A DNA stretch of 64,000 bases from an uncultured Alcanivorax sp. (GCF_947258575.1 NZ_CAMYIV010000002.1:124001-188000), one strand, 5' to 3'; numbered from the stretch's first letter, positions 47,710 through 57,583 are shown. The notes: a model not told the origin generated them from the sequence alone. Numbers and translations are program-made.

Positions 47710-49179
47710 TCAGCCCACCTCGATGAGCTGAACGTCGCCTTTCTCGTCGATTTCCGCAATGTGCCCTTTAGGTTCATCCAGGAACTGCACGGCGGCCAGG
47801 GCCACGGCAGCGCTGGCGGCAATCACCAGGAAGAAGGTGGACGGGTCCACAAAGGTCAGCACAGTGAGGAAGATCACCGCACCGGCGTTACCATAGGCGC
47901 CGACCATGCCGGCGATCTGACCGGTAAGGCGACGCTTGATCAGCGGTACGGTGGCAAACACGGCACCTTCACCAGCCTGCACAAAGAAGGAACAACACAT
48001 GGTGGCAATCACCGCCAGGGCAATGGGCCAGCTGCTGCCGATCTGACTCATCAGGCCGTAGCCCACCATCAGACCGCAGAGCAGAATGGCCAGGGATTTC
48101 TTGCGCCCGAACTTGTCGGATACCCAGCCACCACCGGGACGAGCCACCAGATTCATAAAGGCATAGCCGGAGGCCAGCAGACCGCCAGTAACTGCTGACA
48201 GGGCAAAGGTATCGGTAAAGAACAGTGGCAGCATGGACACCACCGCCAGCTCGGAGCCGAAGGTAACCATATACGCCAGATCCAGAATGGCTACCTGTTT
48301 GAAACTGTAGCGGTCGTGCTCGGGAACTCCCTCCTTCAGGTGTTCACGGTTTACCCGCCAGGCCTGGCCAAGCTGTACTACTGCCAGGCTGATAATCAGT
48401 GCGGCCAACAGAATCTGTGTGGTTTGGCCGAACAGATTCAGGTTGGTGGGCCCCAGGCGCCAGACGATAACCAGCAGGGCGATATATAAAGGCAGGCTCA
48501 TTGCCAGGTAGAAGAACAGGTCTTTCCGGGTGCTCACCTCCAGCGCGCTGGCTTTCTTCGGCTTGAAATAGGACGCGCCCTGGGGCGTGTTGCGTGCCCG
48601 CCACAGGAAGAAAATCCCGTAGAGAAAGGAAACGGCACCGGTGGTGGCAATGGCCCAGCGCCAGCCGTCATCGCCGCCATAAAAGAGAGCCAGGGAAGGC
48701 AGAGTAATCGCCGCGGCAGCAGAGCCAAAGTTGCCCCAGCCACCATAAACGCCTTCCGCCAGACCGACTTCCCGGGCCGGAAACCACTCGCTGATCAGGC
48801 GTATGCCCACCACGAAACCGGCACCGACAAAGCCCATCAGCAGACGAGTCACGGCCAGCTGTTCATAGGTAGTGGAAAGAGCAAATGCCCAGCAGGGCAG
48901 AGCGGCCAGCATCAGCAGAGAGCCAAACACCAACCGGGGTCCAAAGCGATCGACCAGGGAACCGATCACCACCCGGGCGGGAATGGTCAACGCCACGTTG
49001 AGAATCAGCAGCGCCTTAATTTGTTCGGGAGTCAGATCGAAGGCGTCCCGCAGATGCCCCATTAATGGCGCATGGGAAAACCACACAACAAAGGTAATAA
49101 AGAACGCCAGCCAGCTCAGGTGTAACAGGCGGATGCGTGGCGCGGAAAGATTCAACAGATTCAGCTTTTGATCGCTCAT
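47710..49179 (-). CDS. nasA: Nitrate/nitrite MFS transporter (NarK/NasA family)
   Basis: A 489-residue, 12-helix major facilitator protein. Seen: the first helix [19 protein letters not shown], the nitrate signature [16 protein letters not shown], and a second [15 protein letters not shown] block, both Gly-rich helices typical of NarK. The locus indicates assimilatory nitrate import. I start at ATG 49179, with GGAGAAG upstream. Transcription should start about 30 nt before, from the minus-strand sigma-54 promoter at 49235-49220. The kinase gene follows in the same transcript. Confidence 0.93.
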   Translation of the reverse strand: MSDQKLNLLNLSAPRIRLLHLSWLAFFITFVVWFSHAPLMGHLRDAFDLTPEQIKALLILNVALTIPARVVIGSLVDRFGPRLVFGSLLMLAALPCWAFALSTTYEQLAVTRLLMGFVGAGFVVGIRLISEWFPAREVGLAEGVYGGWGNFGSAAAAITLPSLALFYGGDDGWRWAIATTGAVSFLYGIFFLWRARNTPQGASYFKPKKASALEVSTRKDLFFYLAMSLPLYIALLVIVWRLGPTNLNLFGQTTQILLAALIISLAVVQLGQAWRVNREHLKEGVPEHDRYSFKQVAILDLAYMVTFGSELAVVSMLPLFFTDTFALSAVTGGLLASGYAFMNLVARPGGGWVSDKFGRKKSLAILLCGLMVGYGLMSQIGSSWPIALAVIATMCCSFFVQAGEGAVFATVPLIKRRLTGQIAGMVGAYGNAGAVIFLTVLTFVDPSTFFLVIAASAAVALAAVQFLDEPKGHIAEIDEKGDVQLIEVG

Positions 49180-49219
49180 GACTTCTCCATGCATGGGCGG
49201 TTAACGACAGGCTGATCTG

Positions 49220-49235
49220 AGCAACTCCTGTGCCA
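49220..49235 (-). promoter_or_regulatory. Sigma-54 promoter of nasA-kinase
   Basis: On the minus strand TGGCACAGGAGTTGCT matches the sigma-54 consensus TGGCAC-N5-TTGC(A/T) at every fixed position. The expected start site is about 49208, giving a leader of roughly 30 nt before ATG 49179. Confidence 0.85.
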
Positions 49236-49344
49236 CCTTGCTAAGTATCTGTTTTCAATGAAGTAAAAGTGAATTAACCGGGGGGAGAGCAATAACTGTG
49301 CGCAAATCGGGAGCGTTTATGGGTCATCTCGGTGCACGAAAAAA

Positions 49345-49361
49345 TGCATTTTTCTCGTGCA
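49345..49361. promoter_or_regulatory. NtrC-like enhancer site in the shared nasA / nirB region
   Basis: TGCATTTTTCTCGTGCA fits the NtrC operator TGCAC-N7-GTGCA with one mismatch. An additional GTGCAC at 49332-49337 lies beside it, so two GTGCAC hexamers are 25 bp apart. It sits about 100 bp from each sigma-54 promoter, the usual enhancer distance. An A/T-rich tract (49398-49440) between it and the nirB promoter could bend DNA. Confidence 0.6.
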
Positions 49362-49445
49362 CGAACGCATTAAAAGAAAGCAGGGTTTCTGTGGTTATTG
49401 CCCAAAAAATAAAATAAATCCATTAAAAATAATGAGTTAGCAAGT

Positions 49446-49461
49446 TGGCACAGGCCTTGCT
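49446..49461 (+). promoter_or_regulatory. Sigma-54 promoter of nirB operon
   Basis: TGGCACAGGCCTTGCT: GG at 49447-49448 and GC at 49459-49460, a full match to the sigma-54 consensus. The expected start is about 49472, leaving about 30 nt before the nirB ATG at 49502, too short for a NasT-type antitermination leader. Confidence 0.87.
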
Positions 49462-49501
49462 CAGTGATGGGTGTCAGTTATGCACCGCGAGGGTGAGCCT
49501 T

Positions 49502-52030
49502 ATGGCAAAGCAACAACTTCTACTTATTGGCCACGGCATGGTGGGCCAACGTTATCTAGAGTCGCTGGTGGCCCAGGGTGGCCGCGAGCACTTCGACATT
49601 ACCGTACTGTGCGCCGAATCACTGCCGGCCTATGACCGCGTGGGGCTAACCAGCTACTTTTCCGGCAAGACCGCCGACGACCTGTCGCTGGTGCCTGAAG
49701 GGTTCTTCGCCGAACACGACATTACCCTGAAGCTGAATACCAAGGCGGATGCCATTGATCGTGGTGCACGCACCGTCACCACCAACACGGGTGAAACGCT
49801 CAGCTATGACAAGCTGGTACTGGCCACCGGGTCTTATCCGTTCGTGCCGCCGATACCCGGTAACGATCGTGATAACTGTTTCGTGTACCGCACCATCGAT
49901 GATCTGGATGCCATGATCGCTGCCAGTAAAGGCGGCAAAGTGGGCACCGTTGTGGGGGGCGGGCTGTTGGGCCTGGAGGCAGCCAAGGCATTGCATGACC
50001 TGGGCCTGCAAACCCATGTGGTGGAGTTTGCCCCGCGTCTGATGGCTGTCCAGGTGGACGACTTTGGTGGCGGCCTGCTCAAGGACAAGATTCAGGAGCT
50101 GGGTGTCACCGTACACACCAGCACCGGCACCAAAGACATTGTGGACGGTGAAACCTGCAAACACCGGATGAACTTCGGTGAAGACAATTACCTGGAAACC
50201 GATGTGATCGTGTTCTCCGCCGGCATCCGTCCCCAGGACGAACTGGCCCGTGCCTGTGAGCTGGAGCTGGGCGAGCGTGGCGGCGTCGTGGTGAACAACC
50301 ACTGTGTGACCTCTGATGACAGCATTTATGCCATCGGCGAAGTAGCGTTGTGGGAAGGTCGCATCTTCGGCCTGGTGGCGCCGGGCTACCAGATGGCAGA
50401 AATCGCCGCTGAGCACCTGATGGGCAAGGTCGAAAACCAGTTCCAGGGTGCCGACATGAGCACCAAGCTGAAACTGATGGGCGTGGACGTGGCGTCCATC
50501 GGTGATGCCCACGGCAACACTCCGGGTTCACGCAGTACCGTGTTCATGGATCAAACCGCCGGCATCTACAAGAAGGCGGTGATCAGTGAATGTGGCAAGA
50601 AACTGCTGGGCGCGGTTCTGGTGGGTGACGCCAACGACTACGGCAACCTGCTGCAGCTGTGCCTGAACGAGATGGACCTGCCCGGTGATCCGGCGGCACT
50701 GGTGGCGCCGGTTTCCGATGGTGCGCCCCTGCTGGGTGCCGATGCGCTGCCGGACACTGCCCAGATCTGTTCCTGTAATAACGTCTCCAAGGGTGATCTG
50801 TGTGCTGCCATTGATGGTGGCGCCATGACCGTGGGTGATCTGAAGTCCTGCACCAAGGCTTCCGCCACCTGCGGGGGGTGTTCGGCGCTGGTGAAACAGG
50901 TGCTGGACAGTGAGCTGGAAAAACGTGGCGTGGAAGTGAACAACCACCTCTGCGAACACTTCCCGTATTCCCGCCAGGAAATCTATCACCTGGTAAGGGT
51001 AGGGCAGATCACCACCTTTGATGAGCTGCTGGAAAAACACGGCAGCGGCGAAGGCTGTGATATCTGTAAGCCCACCGCGGCTTCGGTGTTTGCGTCCTGC
51101 TGGAACGATTATGTGCTGAACAAGCCCCACGCGGGCCTCCAGGACACCAACGATTACTTCCTCGGTAACCTGCAGCGCGACGGCACCTATTCCGTGGTGC
51201 CCCGTGTGGCCGGCGGTGAAATCACCCCGGACAAGCTCATCGTGCTGGGCGAAGTGGCCAAGAAGTACGACCTCTATACCAAGATCACCGGTGGCCAACG
51301 GGTGGATCTGTTCGGTGCTCGCGTGGAGCAGTTGCCGGACATCTGGCGCACCCTGGTGGATGCCGGCTTTGAAACCGGCCACGCCTACGGCAAGTCCCTG
51401 CGTACCGTGAAATCCTGTGTGGGTTCCACCTGGTGCCGCTACGGGGTGAAGGATTCGGTGGGTACCGCCATCCAGGTGGAAGAGCGTTACAAGGGCCTGC
51501 GCAGCCCGCACAAGATCAAGATGGCCGTAAGTGGTTGTACCCGTGAATGTGCTGAAGCGCAGAGCAAGGACGTGGGTGTGATCGCCACCGAGAAAGGCTG
51601 GAACCTGTATGTCTGTGGCAACGGCGGCATGCGCCCGCGCCATGCGGATCTGTTTGCATCTGACCTGACCGATGAAGAGCTGATCAAGACCGTGGACCGT
51701 TTCCTGATGTTCTACATCAAGACGGCGGATCGTCTGCAGCGTACCAGCGTCTGGCTGGAAAACCTGGAAGGTGGCCTGGATTACCTGAAGCAGGTGATTC
51801 TGGAGGATTCCCTGGGCATCGGTGCCGAGCTGGAAGCGGAAATGGCACACGTGATCGACACCTACCAGTGTGAGTGGAAGACCACCATCGAAGACGACGA
51901 AGCAGTGAAACGCTTCAAGCATTTCGTCAACGACAACAGCGCCGACGACAACCTGAAATACGTGCGCGAGCGCGGCCAGCGTCGTCCGGCCTTTGAACAT
52001 GAACGTATCGAACTGGTCGAGGAGGCATGA
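49502..52030 (+). CDS. nirB: Assimilatory nitrite reductase [NAD(P)H], large subunit
   Basis: An 842-residue enzyme that reduces nitrite to ammonium with six electrons. Order: FAD domain (LIGHGMVGQRYLE), NAD(P) domain (VVGGGLLGLEAAKAL, about 155-170), a BFD-like [2Fe-2S] segment (CSCNNVSKGDL ... CGGCSALV, about 420-460), then ferredoxin-like and siroheme domains with the [4Fe-4S]-siroheme cysteines in CVGSTWCRYGV and GCTRECAEA. All key cysteines are present. I start at ATG 49502 after GAGGGTGAG. nirD follows with coupled translation. Confidence 0.95.
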   Translation: MAKQQLLLIGHGMVGQRYLESLVAQGGREHFDITVLCAESLPAYDRVGLTSYFSGKTADDLSLVPEGFFAEHDITLKLNTKADAIDRGARTVTTNTGETLSYDKLVLATGSYPFVPPIPGNDRDNCFVYRTIDDLDAMIAASKGGKVGTVVGGGLLGLEAAKALHDLGLQTHVVEFAPRLMAVQVDDFGGGLLKDKIQELGVTVHTSTGTKDIVDGETCKHRMNFGEDNYLETDVIVFSAGIRPQDELARACELELGERGGVVVNNHCVTSDDSIYAIGEVALWEGRIFGLVAPGYQMAEIAAEHLMGKVENQFQGADMSTKLKLMGVDVASIGDAHGNTPGSRSTVFMDQTAGIYKKAVISECGKKLLGAVLVGDANDYGNLLQLCLNEMDLPGDPAALVAPVSDGAPLLGADALPDTAQICSCNNVSKGDLCAAIDGGAMTVGDLKSCTKASATCGGCSALVKQVLDSELEKRGVEVNNHLCEHFPYSRQEIYHLVRVGQITTFDELLEKHGSGEGCDICKPTAASVFASCWNDYVLNKPHAGLQDTNDYFLGNLQRDGTYSVVPRVAGGEITPDKLIVLGEVAKKYDLYTKITGGQRVDLFGARVEQLPDIWRTLVDAGFETGHAYGKSLRTVKSCVGSTWCRYGVKDSVGTAIQVEERYKGLRSPHKIKMAVSGCTRECAEAQSKDVGVIATEKGWNLYVCGNGGMRPRHADLFASDLTDEELIKTVDRFLMFYIKTADRLQRTSVWLENLEGGLDYLKQVILEDSLGIGAELEAEMAHVIDTYQCEWKTTIEDDEAVKRFKHFVNDNSADDNLKYVRERGQRRPAFEHERIELVEEA

Positions 52031-52032
52031 GC

Positions 52033-52377
52033 ATGAACAGTTCCGTTGCCGTGCAATGGCAAGCCGTGTGCAAGCTTGATGACGTATTACCGGGCACCGG
52101 GGTAGGCGTACGCCTGCCCGGTCGCCAGGCCGCCCTGTTCCGCACCCGCGATGGCAGCCTCTACGCCCTGGATAATCGCGACCCGTTCAGCCAGGCCAAC
52201 GTGCTGAGCCGGGGCATTCTCGGGTCGGTGGGTGATAAGCGTGTGGTAGCGTCGCCGATCTACAAGCAGCATTTCGATCTGGAAACGGGCCAGTGTCTGG
52301 AAGACGAAGCCGTTTCCCTCACGGTCTATCCGGTAGAAGTGGAAGGCGACGTGATCAAACTGGCCGTCCCGGCCTGA
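52033..52377 (+). CDS. nirD: Nitrite reductase small subunit
   Basis: A 114-residue Rieske-fold protein of the NirD type. The two Cys-His cluster pairs of true Rieske proteins are lacking (the loop reads SPIYKQHFDLETGQCLE), which is normal for NirD. It pairs with NirB. I prefer ATG 52033, correctly spaced from GGAGG at the nirB end; ATG 52027 overlaps the nirB stop and is too close to that site. Confidence 0.92.
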   Translation: MNSSVAVQWQAVCKLDDVLPGTGVGVRLPGRQAALFRTRDGSLYALDNRDPFSQANVLSRGILGSVGDKRVVASPIYKQHFDLETGQCLEDEAVSLTVYPVEVEGDVIKLAVPA

Positions 52378-52399
52378 ATACCGCAAAGGCGAAGCAGTA

Positions 52400-53632
52400 A
52401 TGAAGCGACTGGTGGTAATTGGTAACGGCATGGCGGCGTGCCGCCTGCTGGAAGAGCTCACCCACCTGGCACCGGATCTGTATCAGATCACGGTGGTGGG
52501 GGAGGAGCCCTTTGCCGGTTACAACCGGGTCATGCTGTCACCACTGCTTTGTGGTGGCACGGATGAAAAGACCATCACCACCTATCCCCACCAGTGGTAT
52601 CGCGAGCGGAGTATACGTCTGATTACCGGTTCCCCGGTGGTGGAGATTCATCGTCATCGCCGCCAGGTGATCACCGCGGCGGGGCATGTGCTTGAGTATG
52701 ATCGTCTGCTGTTGGCCACCGGCGCGGCACCGCGTCAGTTGCCGGTGGACGGTGTGGCACTGAAGGGCGTCATGAGCTTTCGTGATCTGCATGACGTCAG
52801 GACATTATTGTCGCTGCCGGCAGCCCGGGTAGTGGTGGTGGGCGGCGGCTTTTTAGGACTGGAGGCGGCCGATGCGCTGGTGAAACTGGGCCACGATGTG
52901 ACCCTGGTGCACAGCCGTGGGCACCTGCTTAACCAGCAACTGGATGAAACGGCAGGCCATCGCCTGCAACAGGATCTGGAAGCCCGGGGCCTGAAATTTG
53001 TCATGCAGGCGCGCACCCAATCCATCGAAGATAACGGTCACGGCGGTGTCGCGGCCGTACATCTGGGCGATGGTCAGCGCCTGCCCGCCGACTATGTGGT
53101 GCAGGCGGTGGGTATCGTGCCCCGCGCCGAGCTGGCCGCCCGGGCTGGCCTCACCGTTAACCAGGGCATCCGCGTGGACGATACCCTGCAAACCTTCGAC
53201 CCGGCCATCTACGCCATCGGCGAATGCGTAGAGCATCGCCAACGCACCTTCGGCCTGGTTGCACCCTTGTATGAGCAGGCATCCGTGTGTGCCAGCCACC
53301 TTGCCGAGCTGGGTCATCGCCGTTACCTGTATGCGGACAGTGCCACCCGCTTGAAAATTTCCGGTATCGATCTGGTGTCCTTCGGGGATTTCTCCGGAGA
53401 GGGGGACACCCTGCAGCTGGCGTTGCCCGGTGGTTATCGTCGTCTGCAAATTCGCGACAATCGCATCATCGGCATGGTGTTGTATGGCGATGTGGCTGAA
53501 GCCCCTTTCTACGAAACCCTGTGGCGCAACTGCACGGATATCAGTGCCATGCGCGCCACCCTGTTACTGGGTGAAGCCTTCTGCAATCTGCCCGGCAATG
53601 GTGGCAACACGCAGGAGGAAATTGCCGCATGA
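52400..53632 (+). CDS. FAD/NAD(P)-dependent oxidoreductase, nitrate reductase electron-transfer subunit
   Basis: A 410-residue pyridine-nucleotide disulfide oxidoreductase-like flavoprotein: FAD loop VVIGNGMAACRLLEEL, LLATGAAPRQLPVDG, NAD(P) loop VVVGGGFLGLEAADAL, and the second FAD motif in AIYAIGECVEHR. It resembles the N-terminal half of NirB and the NasC/NasB-type subunit that feeds electrons to assimilatory nitrate reductase. It lacks a fused [2Fe-2S] domain, which is instead present on the C-terminus of the next protein. It overlaps nasA (reductase) by 4 bp. Confidence 0.87.
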   Translation: MKRLVVIGNGMAACRLLEELTHLAPDLYQITVVGEEPFAGYNRVMLSPLLCGGTDEKTITTYPHQWYRERSIRLITGSPVVEIHRHRRQVITAAGHVLEYDRLLLATGAAPRQLPVDGVALKGVMSFRDLHDVRTLLSLPAARVVVVGGGFLGLEAADALVKLGHDVTLVHSRGHLLNQQLDETAGHRLQQDLEARGLKFVMQARTQSIEDNGHGGVAAVHLGDGQRLPADYVVQAVGIVPRAELAARAGLTVNQGIRVDDTLQTFDPAIYAIGECVEHRQRTFGLVAPLYEQASVCASHLAELGHRRYLYADSATRLKISGIDLVSFGDFSGEGDTLQLALPGGYRRLQIRDNRIIGMVLYGDVAEAPFYETLWRNCTDISAMRATLLLGEAFCNLPGNGGNTQEEIAA

Positions 53633-56241
53633 GTATTTGCACCACCTGTCCTTACTGCGGCGTGGGCTGCGGTATCAAAACCGATGGCATCACACTGCAA
53701 GGTGACAAGCAGCACCCGGCCAATGCCGGGCGCTTGTGTGTGAAAGGCTCCTCGGTACTGGAAACCCTGGGCGATCAGGACCGCCTGTTGCAGCCGGAAG
53801 TGAATGGGCAAGTGGTGCCCTGGGATCGTGCCCTGGATGAAGTGGCCGACCGTTTCCGTCGTATCGTTGATGAACACGGCCCGGATGCGGTGGCATTCTA
53901 TGTGTCCGGCCAGTTGCTCACCGAAGACTATTACGTGGCCAATAAACTCATGAAAGGGTTTATCGGCAGCGCCAATATCGATACCAACTCCCGCCTGTGC
54001 ATGAGTAGCGCGGTGGTAGCCCACAAGCGCGCGTTTGGCGAAGACGTGGTGCCCGGCTGTTATGAAGATCTGGAGCTGGCGGACCTGGTGATCCTCACTG
54101 GCTCCAACACCGCCTGGGCGCACCCCATCGTTTACCAGCGCATCGCCGCCGCCAAACAAGCGCGCCCGGACATGAAAGTGGTGGTGATTGATCCCCGCCG
54201 CACGGCCACCTGTGACCTGGCCGATCTGCATCTTGCCATTCGCCCGGGGCAGGACGTACCCCTGTTTAATGGCCTGCTCACCTGGTTGGATGACCACAAC
54301 GCCCTGGACCAGGATTACATCGACGCGCACACCGAAGGTTTTGATAGCACCTTGCACACAGCGCGCAAGCAGGGAAATGACTGGCACGCACTGGCCGAGC
54401 AGATGGGTGTCAGCCAGGTGGATCTGACCACCTTCTACCACTGGTTTTCCGCTTGCGAGCGTACCGTCACCGTGTTTTCCCAGGGCGTTAACCAGGCTCG
54501 CAACGGCTCCGATCAGGGCAATGCCATTATCAACGCCCACTTGGCCACGGGGCGGGTGGGCAAGCCCGGTGCCAGCCCGTTTTCCATCACCGGCCAGCCC
54601 AACGCCATGGGCGGTCGCGAAGTGGGGGGGCTTGCCAACCAGCTTGCCGTGCACCTGGATATCGATAACCCGGAACACCATGCCGCGGTGGCGGATTTCT
54701 GGCAGACCGAGACGTTGGCAACTGAAAATGGTCTCACCGCCGTGGACCTGTTCAATGCGGTGGAAAGCGGTCAGGTAAAAGCGGTGTGGATCATGGCCAC
54801 TAATCCGGTGGATTCCCTGCCGGAAGCCGATCGGGTACGCCATGCCCTGATGGCCTGCGACACCGTGGTGGTGTCCGATTGCGTGGCCAGCGGCGACACC
54901 CTGGCCTGTGCCGATATTCGCCTGCCGGCCCTGGGCTGGGGGGAAAAATCCGGCATGGTCACCAACTCCGAACGGTGCGTATCCCGCCAGCGTCCTTTTG
55001 TGAAAGCCCCGGGCGACGCCAAGGCGGACTGGTGGATTGTCACCGAAGTGGCTCGGCGCATGGGCTACGACTACGCGTTTCCCTATCAGCACGAACACGA
55101 GATTTTTGCCGAGTACTCGGCGCTCACCGCATTGGCGGGCAGATTTGGCAAGCGGCTGGATATGACCGCGGCTGCGGGCCTGAGCGCCGACCAGTATGAG
55201 CAGTGGCAGCCACAACAATGGCCCCTGCAAGGGAACCCTCGCTGCTTTGCCGACGGACACTTCGCCACGCCGAATGGTCGTGGCCGTTTCGTTGCCTGTG
55301 AGAATCCCAAAGTTCGCAAGATCGGCGATGCCTTCCCGATTATTCTCAACAGCGGCCGTATTCGCGACCAGTGGCACACCATGACGCGCACCGGCCGTGC
55401 CGGTCGCCTGTTTGCCCACCTGAGCGAACCCTTTGCCGCGTTGCACCCCGAGGACATTGAGCGTTACCGATTGAAGGAGGGTGGTTTCGTGCGCCTTTCC
55501 AGCAAGGTCGGTGACGCCCTGGTGCGGGTAACCAGTGATACTGGGCAACGCCCCGGCACTGCGTTTATGCCCATGCACTGGACCGATCAGTTTTCTCGCC
55601 GCGCCCGGGTGGATGCCCTGGTGCCGGCACGTCTGGATCCGCATTCCGGCCAGCCGGCGTTCAAACATACGCCGGTCAACGTCAGCGACTGGCAACCCCG
55701 CTGGCATGGCTGGTTGTTCACGGTGGCACCCGCGCCCGCTGTGGAGTACTGGGCCCGAGTTCCCGTTGATGCTTTTTTGCAGACGGGCCAGGTACAGCGC
55801 TATCGGCTGGCCGGCGATGCGGACCTAACCGAACAACAGCTTCACGACTGGATGCCCGAAGCCGCTCAGTGGTTGGCACTGAACGATCCCGCCAGCGGAC
55901 ATTTCCGTCGCGCCGCCCTGGACAGTGAGGGCCGATTGCTGGCCTGGCTGGCCATCGGCGAAGAGCTGCCGCTGTGCGATGTGGAATGGCTGGCAAACTG
56001 TTTTGCTGATGAAGCAGAAACCCAGCACCTGGCATTGCTCGCTGGCCAACCGGTGGATGCCGGCCCGGACCTGGGGCCGGTGATCTGCAGTTGCTTCCAG
56101 GTCCCCCAGAAAACCATCGAAGCCGCCGTAGAAGCGGGCGCCGACAGCGTGGAAGCCATCGGCAAAGGCTGCCAGGCAGGCACCAACTGCGGCTCCTGCA
56201 TTCCGGAATTACGCGGCCTGCTGGAAACCTGCAGCGTTTGA
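53629..56241 (+). CDS. nasA: Assimilatory nitrate reductase catalytic subunit
   Basis: An 870-residue molybdenum bis-MGD enzyme that reduces nitrate to nitrite. The N-terminal [4Fe-4S] motif is CPYCGVGC (with a fourth Cys in GRLCVKGSS). Mo-cofactor segments include SRLCMSSAV, GSNTAWAHPI, FSQGVNQARNGSDQGNAIIN and the C-terminal molybdopterin-dinucleotide domain (NSGRIRDQWHTMTRTG). A BFD-like [2Fe-2S] domain ends the protein (CSCFQVPQKTIEAAVEAG ... CQAGTNCGSC). The same symbol is used by some authors for the transporter; here it means the reductase. It is last in the nirB operon. Confidence 0.94.
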   Translation: MSICTTCPYCGVGCGIKTDGITLQGDKQHPANAGRLCVKGSSVLETLGDQDRLLQPEVNGQVVPWDRALDEVADRFRRIVDEHGPDAVAFYVSGQLLTEDYYVANKLMKGFIGSANIDTNSRLCMSSAVVAHKRAFGEDVVPGCYEDLELADLVILTGSNTAWAHPIVYQRIAAAKQARPDMKVVVIDPRRTATCDLADLHLAIRPGQDVPLFNGLLTWLDDHNALDQDYIDAHTEGFDSTLHTARKQGNDWHALAEQMGVSQVDLTTFYHWFSACERTVTVFSQGVNQARNGSDQGNAIINAHLATGRVGKPGASPFSITGQPNAMGGREVGGLANQLAVHLDIDNPEHHAAVADFWQTETLATENGLTAVDLFNAVESGQVKAVWIMATNPVDSLPEADRVRHALMACDTVVVSDCVASGDTLACADIRLPALGWGEKSGMVTNSERCVSRQRPFVKAPGDAKADWWIVTEVARRMGYDYAFPYQHEHEIFAEYSALTALAGRFGKRLDMTAAAGLSADQYEQWQPQQWPLQGNPRCFADGHFATPNGRGRFVACENPKVRKIGDAFPIILNSGRIRDQWHTMTRTGRAGRLFAHLSEPFAALHPEDIERYRLKEGGFVRLSSKVGDALVRVTSDTGQRPGTAFMPMHWTDQFSRRARVDALVPARLDPHSGQPAFKHTPVNVSDWQPRWHGWLFTVAPAPAVEYWARVPVDAFLQTGQVQRYRLAGDADLTEQQLHDWMPEAAQWLALNDPASGHFRRAALDSEGRLLAWLAIGEELPLCDVEWLANCFADEAETQHLALLAGQPVDAGPDLGPVICSCFQVPQKTIEAAVEAGADSVEAIGKGCQAGTNCGSCIPELRGLLETCSV

Positions 56242-56266
56242 GGCTCCTTCAAACAATGATCGAAAC

Positions 56267-56348
56267 GTAGGGTGGGTTAGCCGCAGGCGTAACCCACCAT
56301 GGCCAGGTCAGAAATTGGTGGGTTACGCCTGCGGCTAACCCACCCTAC
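56267..56348. repeat. GTAGGGTG palindrome, GGGTTAG variant
   Basis: Perfect 33-bp inverted arms (56267-56299 and 56316-56348) around a 16-bp spacer, 25 bp after the nitrate reductase stop. It begins GTAGGGTGGGTTAGCC and could act as a strong hairpin at the operon end. The outer 8 bp are shared with the elements at 20961 and 60969, but the inner arm sequence is different. Confidence 0.88.
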
Positions 56349-56368
56349 ACATTGATCGCCGATTTTTT

Positions 56369-56394
56369 TGTAGGAGCTATGCTTGCATGGCGAA
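56369..56394. repeat. REP-like unit
   Basis: TGTAGGAGC followed by TATGCTTGCATGGCGAA, preceded by a run of seven T. The inner stem is ATGC-TT-GCAT. It is the same unit type as at 20869 and in the right arm at 62561-62587. Confidence 0.7.
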
Positions 56395-56569
56395 CGGATA
56401 CTCGTCGCGCAGAGAGGCTGCTGGCAAATTAAGTGGTACAACAAAAATAAAAATGGAAGGCGATGCAGATCTGTTTCGCACGTTTCTACATTTCCCGCTT
56501 TCCTGTCACCTTGTCCCTATCACTATCAGCGCTTAGTCTCGAAGCATCGGTTTCGATGTGACGCAAGCC

Positions 56570-57583
56570 ATGACGAGCAACAAGACAGATTATCCAGCAT
56601 TGAGCTGGCAGGGCAGGGTCATCAACGCGGTGGCCAAGGGCATGGTGAAACCGGTTATCAGCCGGCTGAAATTTTCCCGCCGTTTCATGAAGTTTTCCCA
56701 GCTCGGTTTCGATGCTGTCACGTTGGCATTGCCGGTGCCGTCCGACGTGCATATCTCACGGGCCCAGGTGGGCGGGGTGCCCGGCGAATGGTTGATCACC
56801 GGGCGGCGCGTACGTAGCAACCGGGTGGTGTTGTACTTCCACGGCGGTGCCTATTTTTTCGGTTCGCCCCGTTCCCATCGAGCCGTTACCTGGCGGCTCA
56901 GCCATTACTGTCGCGCCAAGGTGTTAGCGCTGGATTACCGACAGCCGCCGGACTGGGCCTACCCGGCACCACTGGAAGATGCGGTGCGCGCCTACAAGGC
57001 ATTGCTGGATACCGGCTACAGCAGTGAGCATATCGTCTTTGCCGGGGATTCCGCCGGCGGCAACCTGGCGCTGGTTACCATGCTGCGGTTACGGGAACTG
57101 AAACTGCCGTTACCCTCATCGGCGGTGCTGATCAGCCCCTGGGGTGACCTGTCCTGCTCCGGTGACAGCATCCGTGACAATGCAGACAAAGAACCGCTGA
57201 TTCCCCTGGGGGCGCTGAACTTTGTCTCCGCGTCATACAGTCAGGGTTACGATCCCGCGTCTCCGATGATTTCACCGGTATTTGCCGACTTCACCGGCCT
57301 GCCGCCGTTGCTGGTGCAGGTGGGCAGCACCGAGCTGCTCTACAGCGATGCGATCCGTATTGCCGGGCAGGCAGAAAAGGCGGGCGTGGATTGCCAATTG
57401 CAGGTCTGGGAACGTATGCCCCATGTGTTTCATGCCCTGGCCGCCTGGCTCCCCGAGGCCGGCCTGGCGTTGCAGGAAATCGGGGCCTTTGTGCATGGCC
57501 ATCTCAACGATCGTGATCGAGACAGTCATGTCCGCGCGCGGGCAACGGTGGTCGGCAGGCTGGATTCCGCAGGCAAAGTGTAA
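56570..57583 (+). CDS. Alpha/beta hydrolase, hormone-sensitive-lipase family esterase
   Basis: A 337-residue esterase. The oxyanion motif HGGAYFFGS is at residues 91-99 and the nucleophile Ser161 is in GDSAGGNLAL. The catalytic His is likely in MPHVFHALAAW near 290. No signal peptide. I start at ATG 56570; a GTG at 56558 adds four residues and no ribosome binding site is clear for either. Substrates in this family are short- to medium-chain acyl esters. The neighbouring lipoprotein gene is 177 bp downstream. Confidence 0.87.
   Translation: MTSNKTDYPALSWQGRVINAVAKGMVKPVISRLKFSRRFMKFSQLGFDAVTLALPVPSDVHISRAQVGGVPGEWLITGRRVRSNRVVLYFHGGAYFFGSPRSHRAVTWRLSHYCRAKVLALDYRQPPDWAYPAPLEDAVRAYKALLDTGYSSEHIVFAGDSAGGNLALVTMLRLRELKLPLPSSAVLISPWGDLSCSGDSIRDNADKEPLIPLGALNFVSASYSQGYDPASPMISPVFADFTGLPPLLVQVGSTELLYSDAIRIAGQAEKAGVDCQLQVWERMPHVFHALAAWLPEAGLALQEIGAFVHGHLNDRDRDSHVRARATVVGRLDSAGKV

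Noticed and set aside
49180-49501. A NasT/NasR antitermination leader upstream of nirB
   Set aside because: The sigma-54 start sites leave about 30 nt of leader, with no tandem hairpins and terminator.
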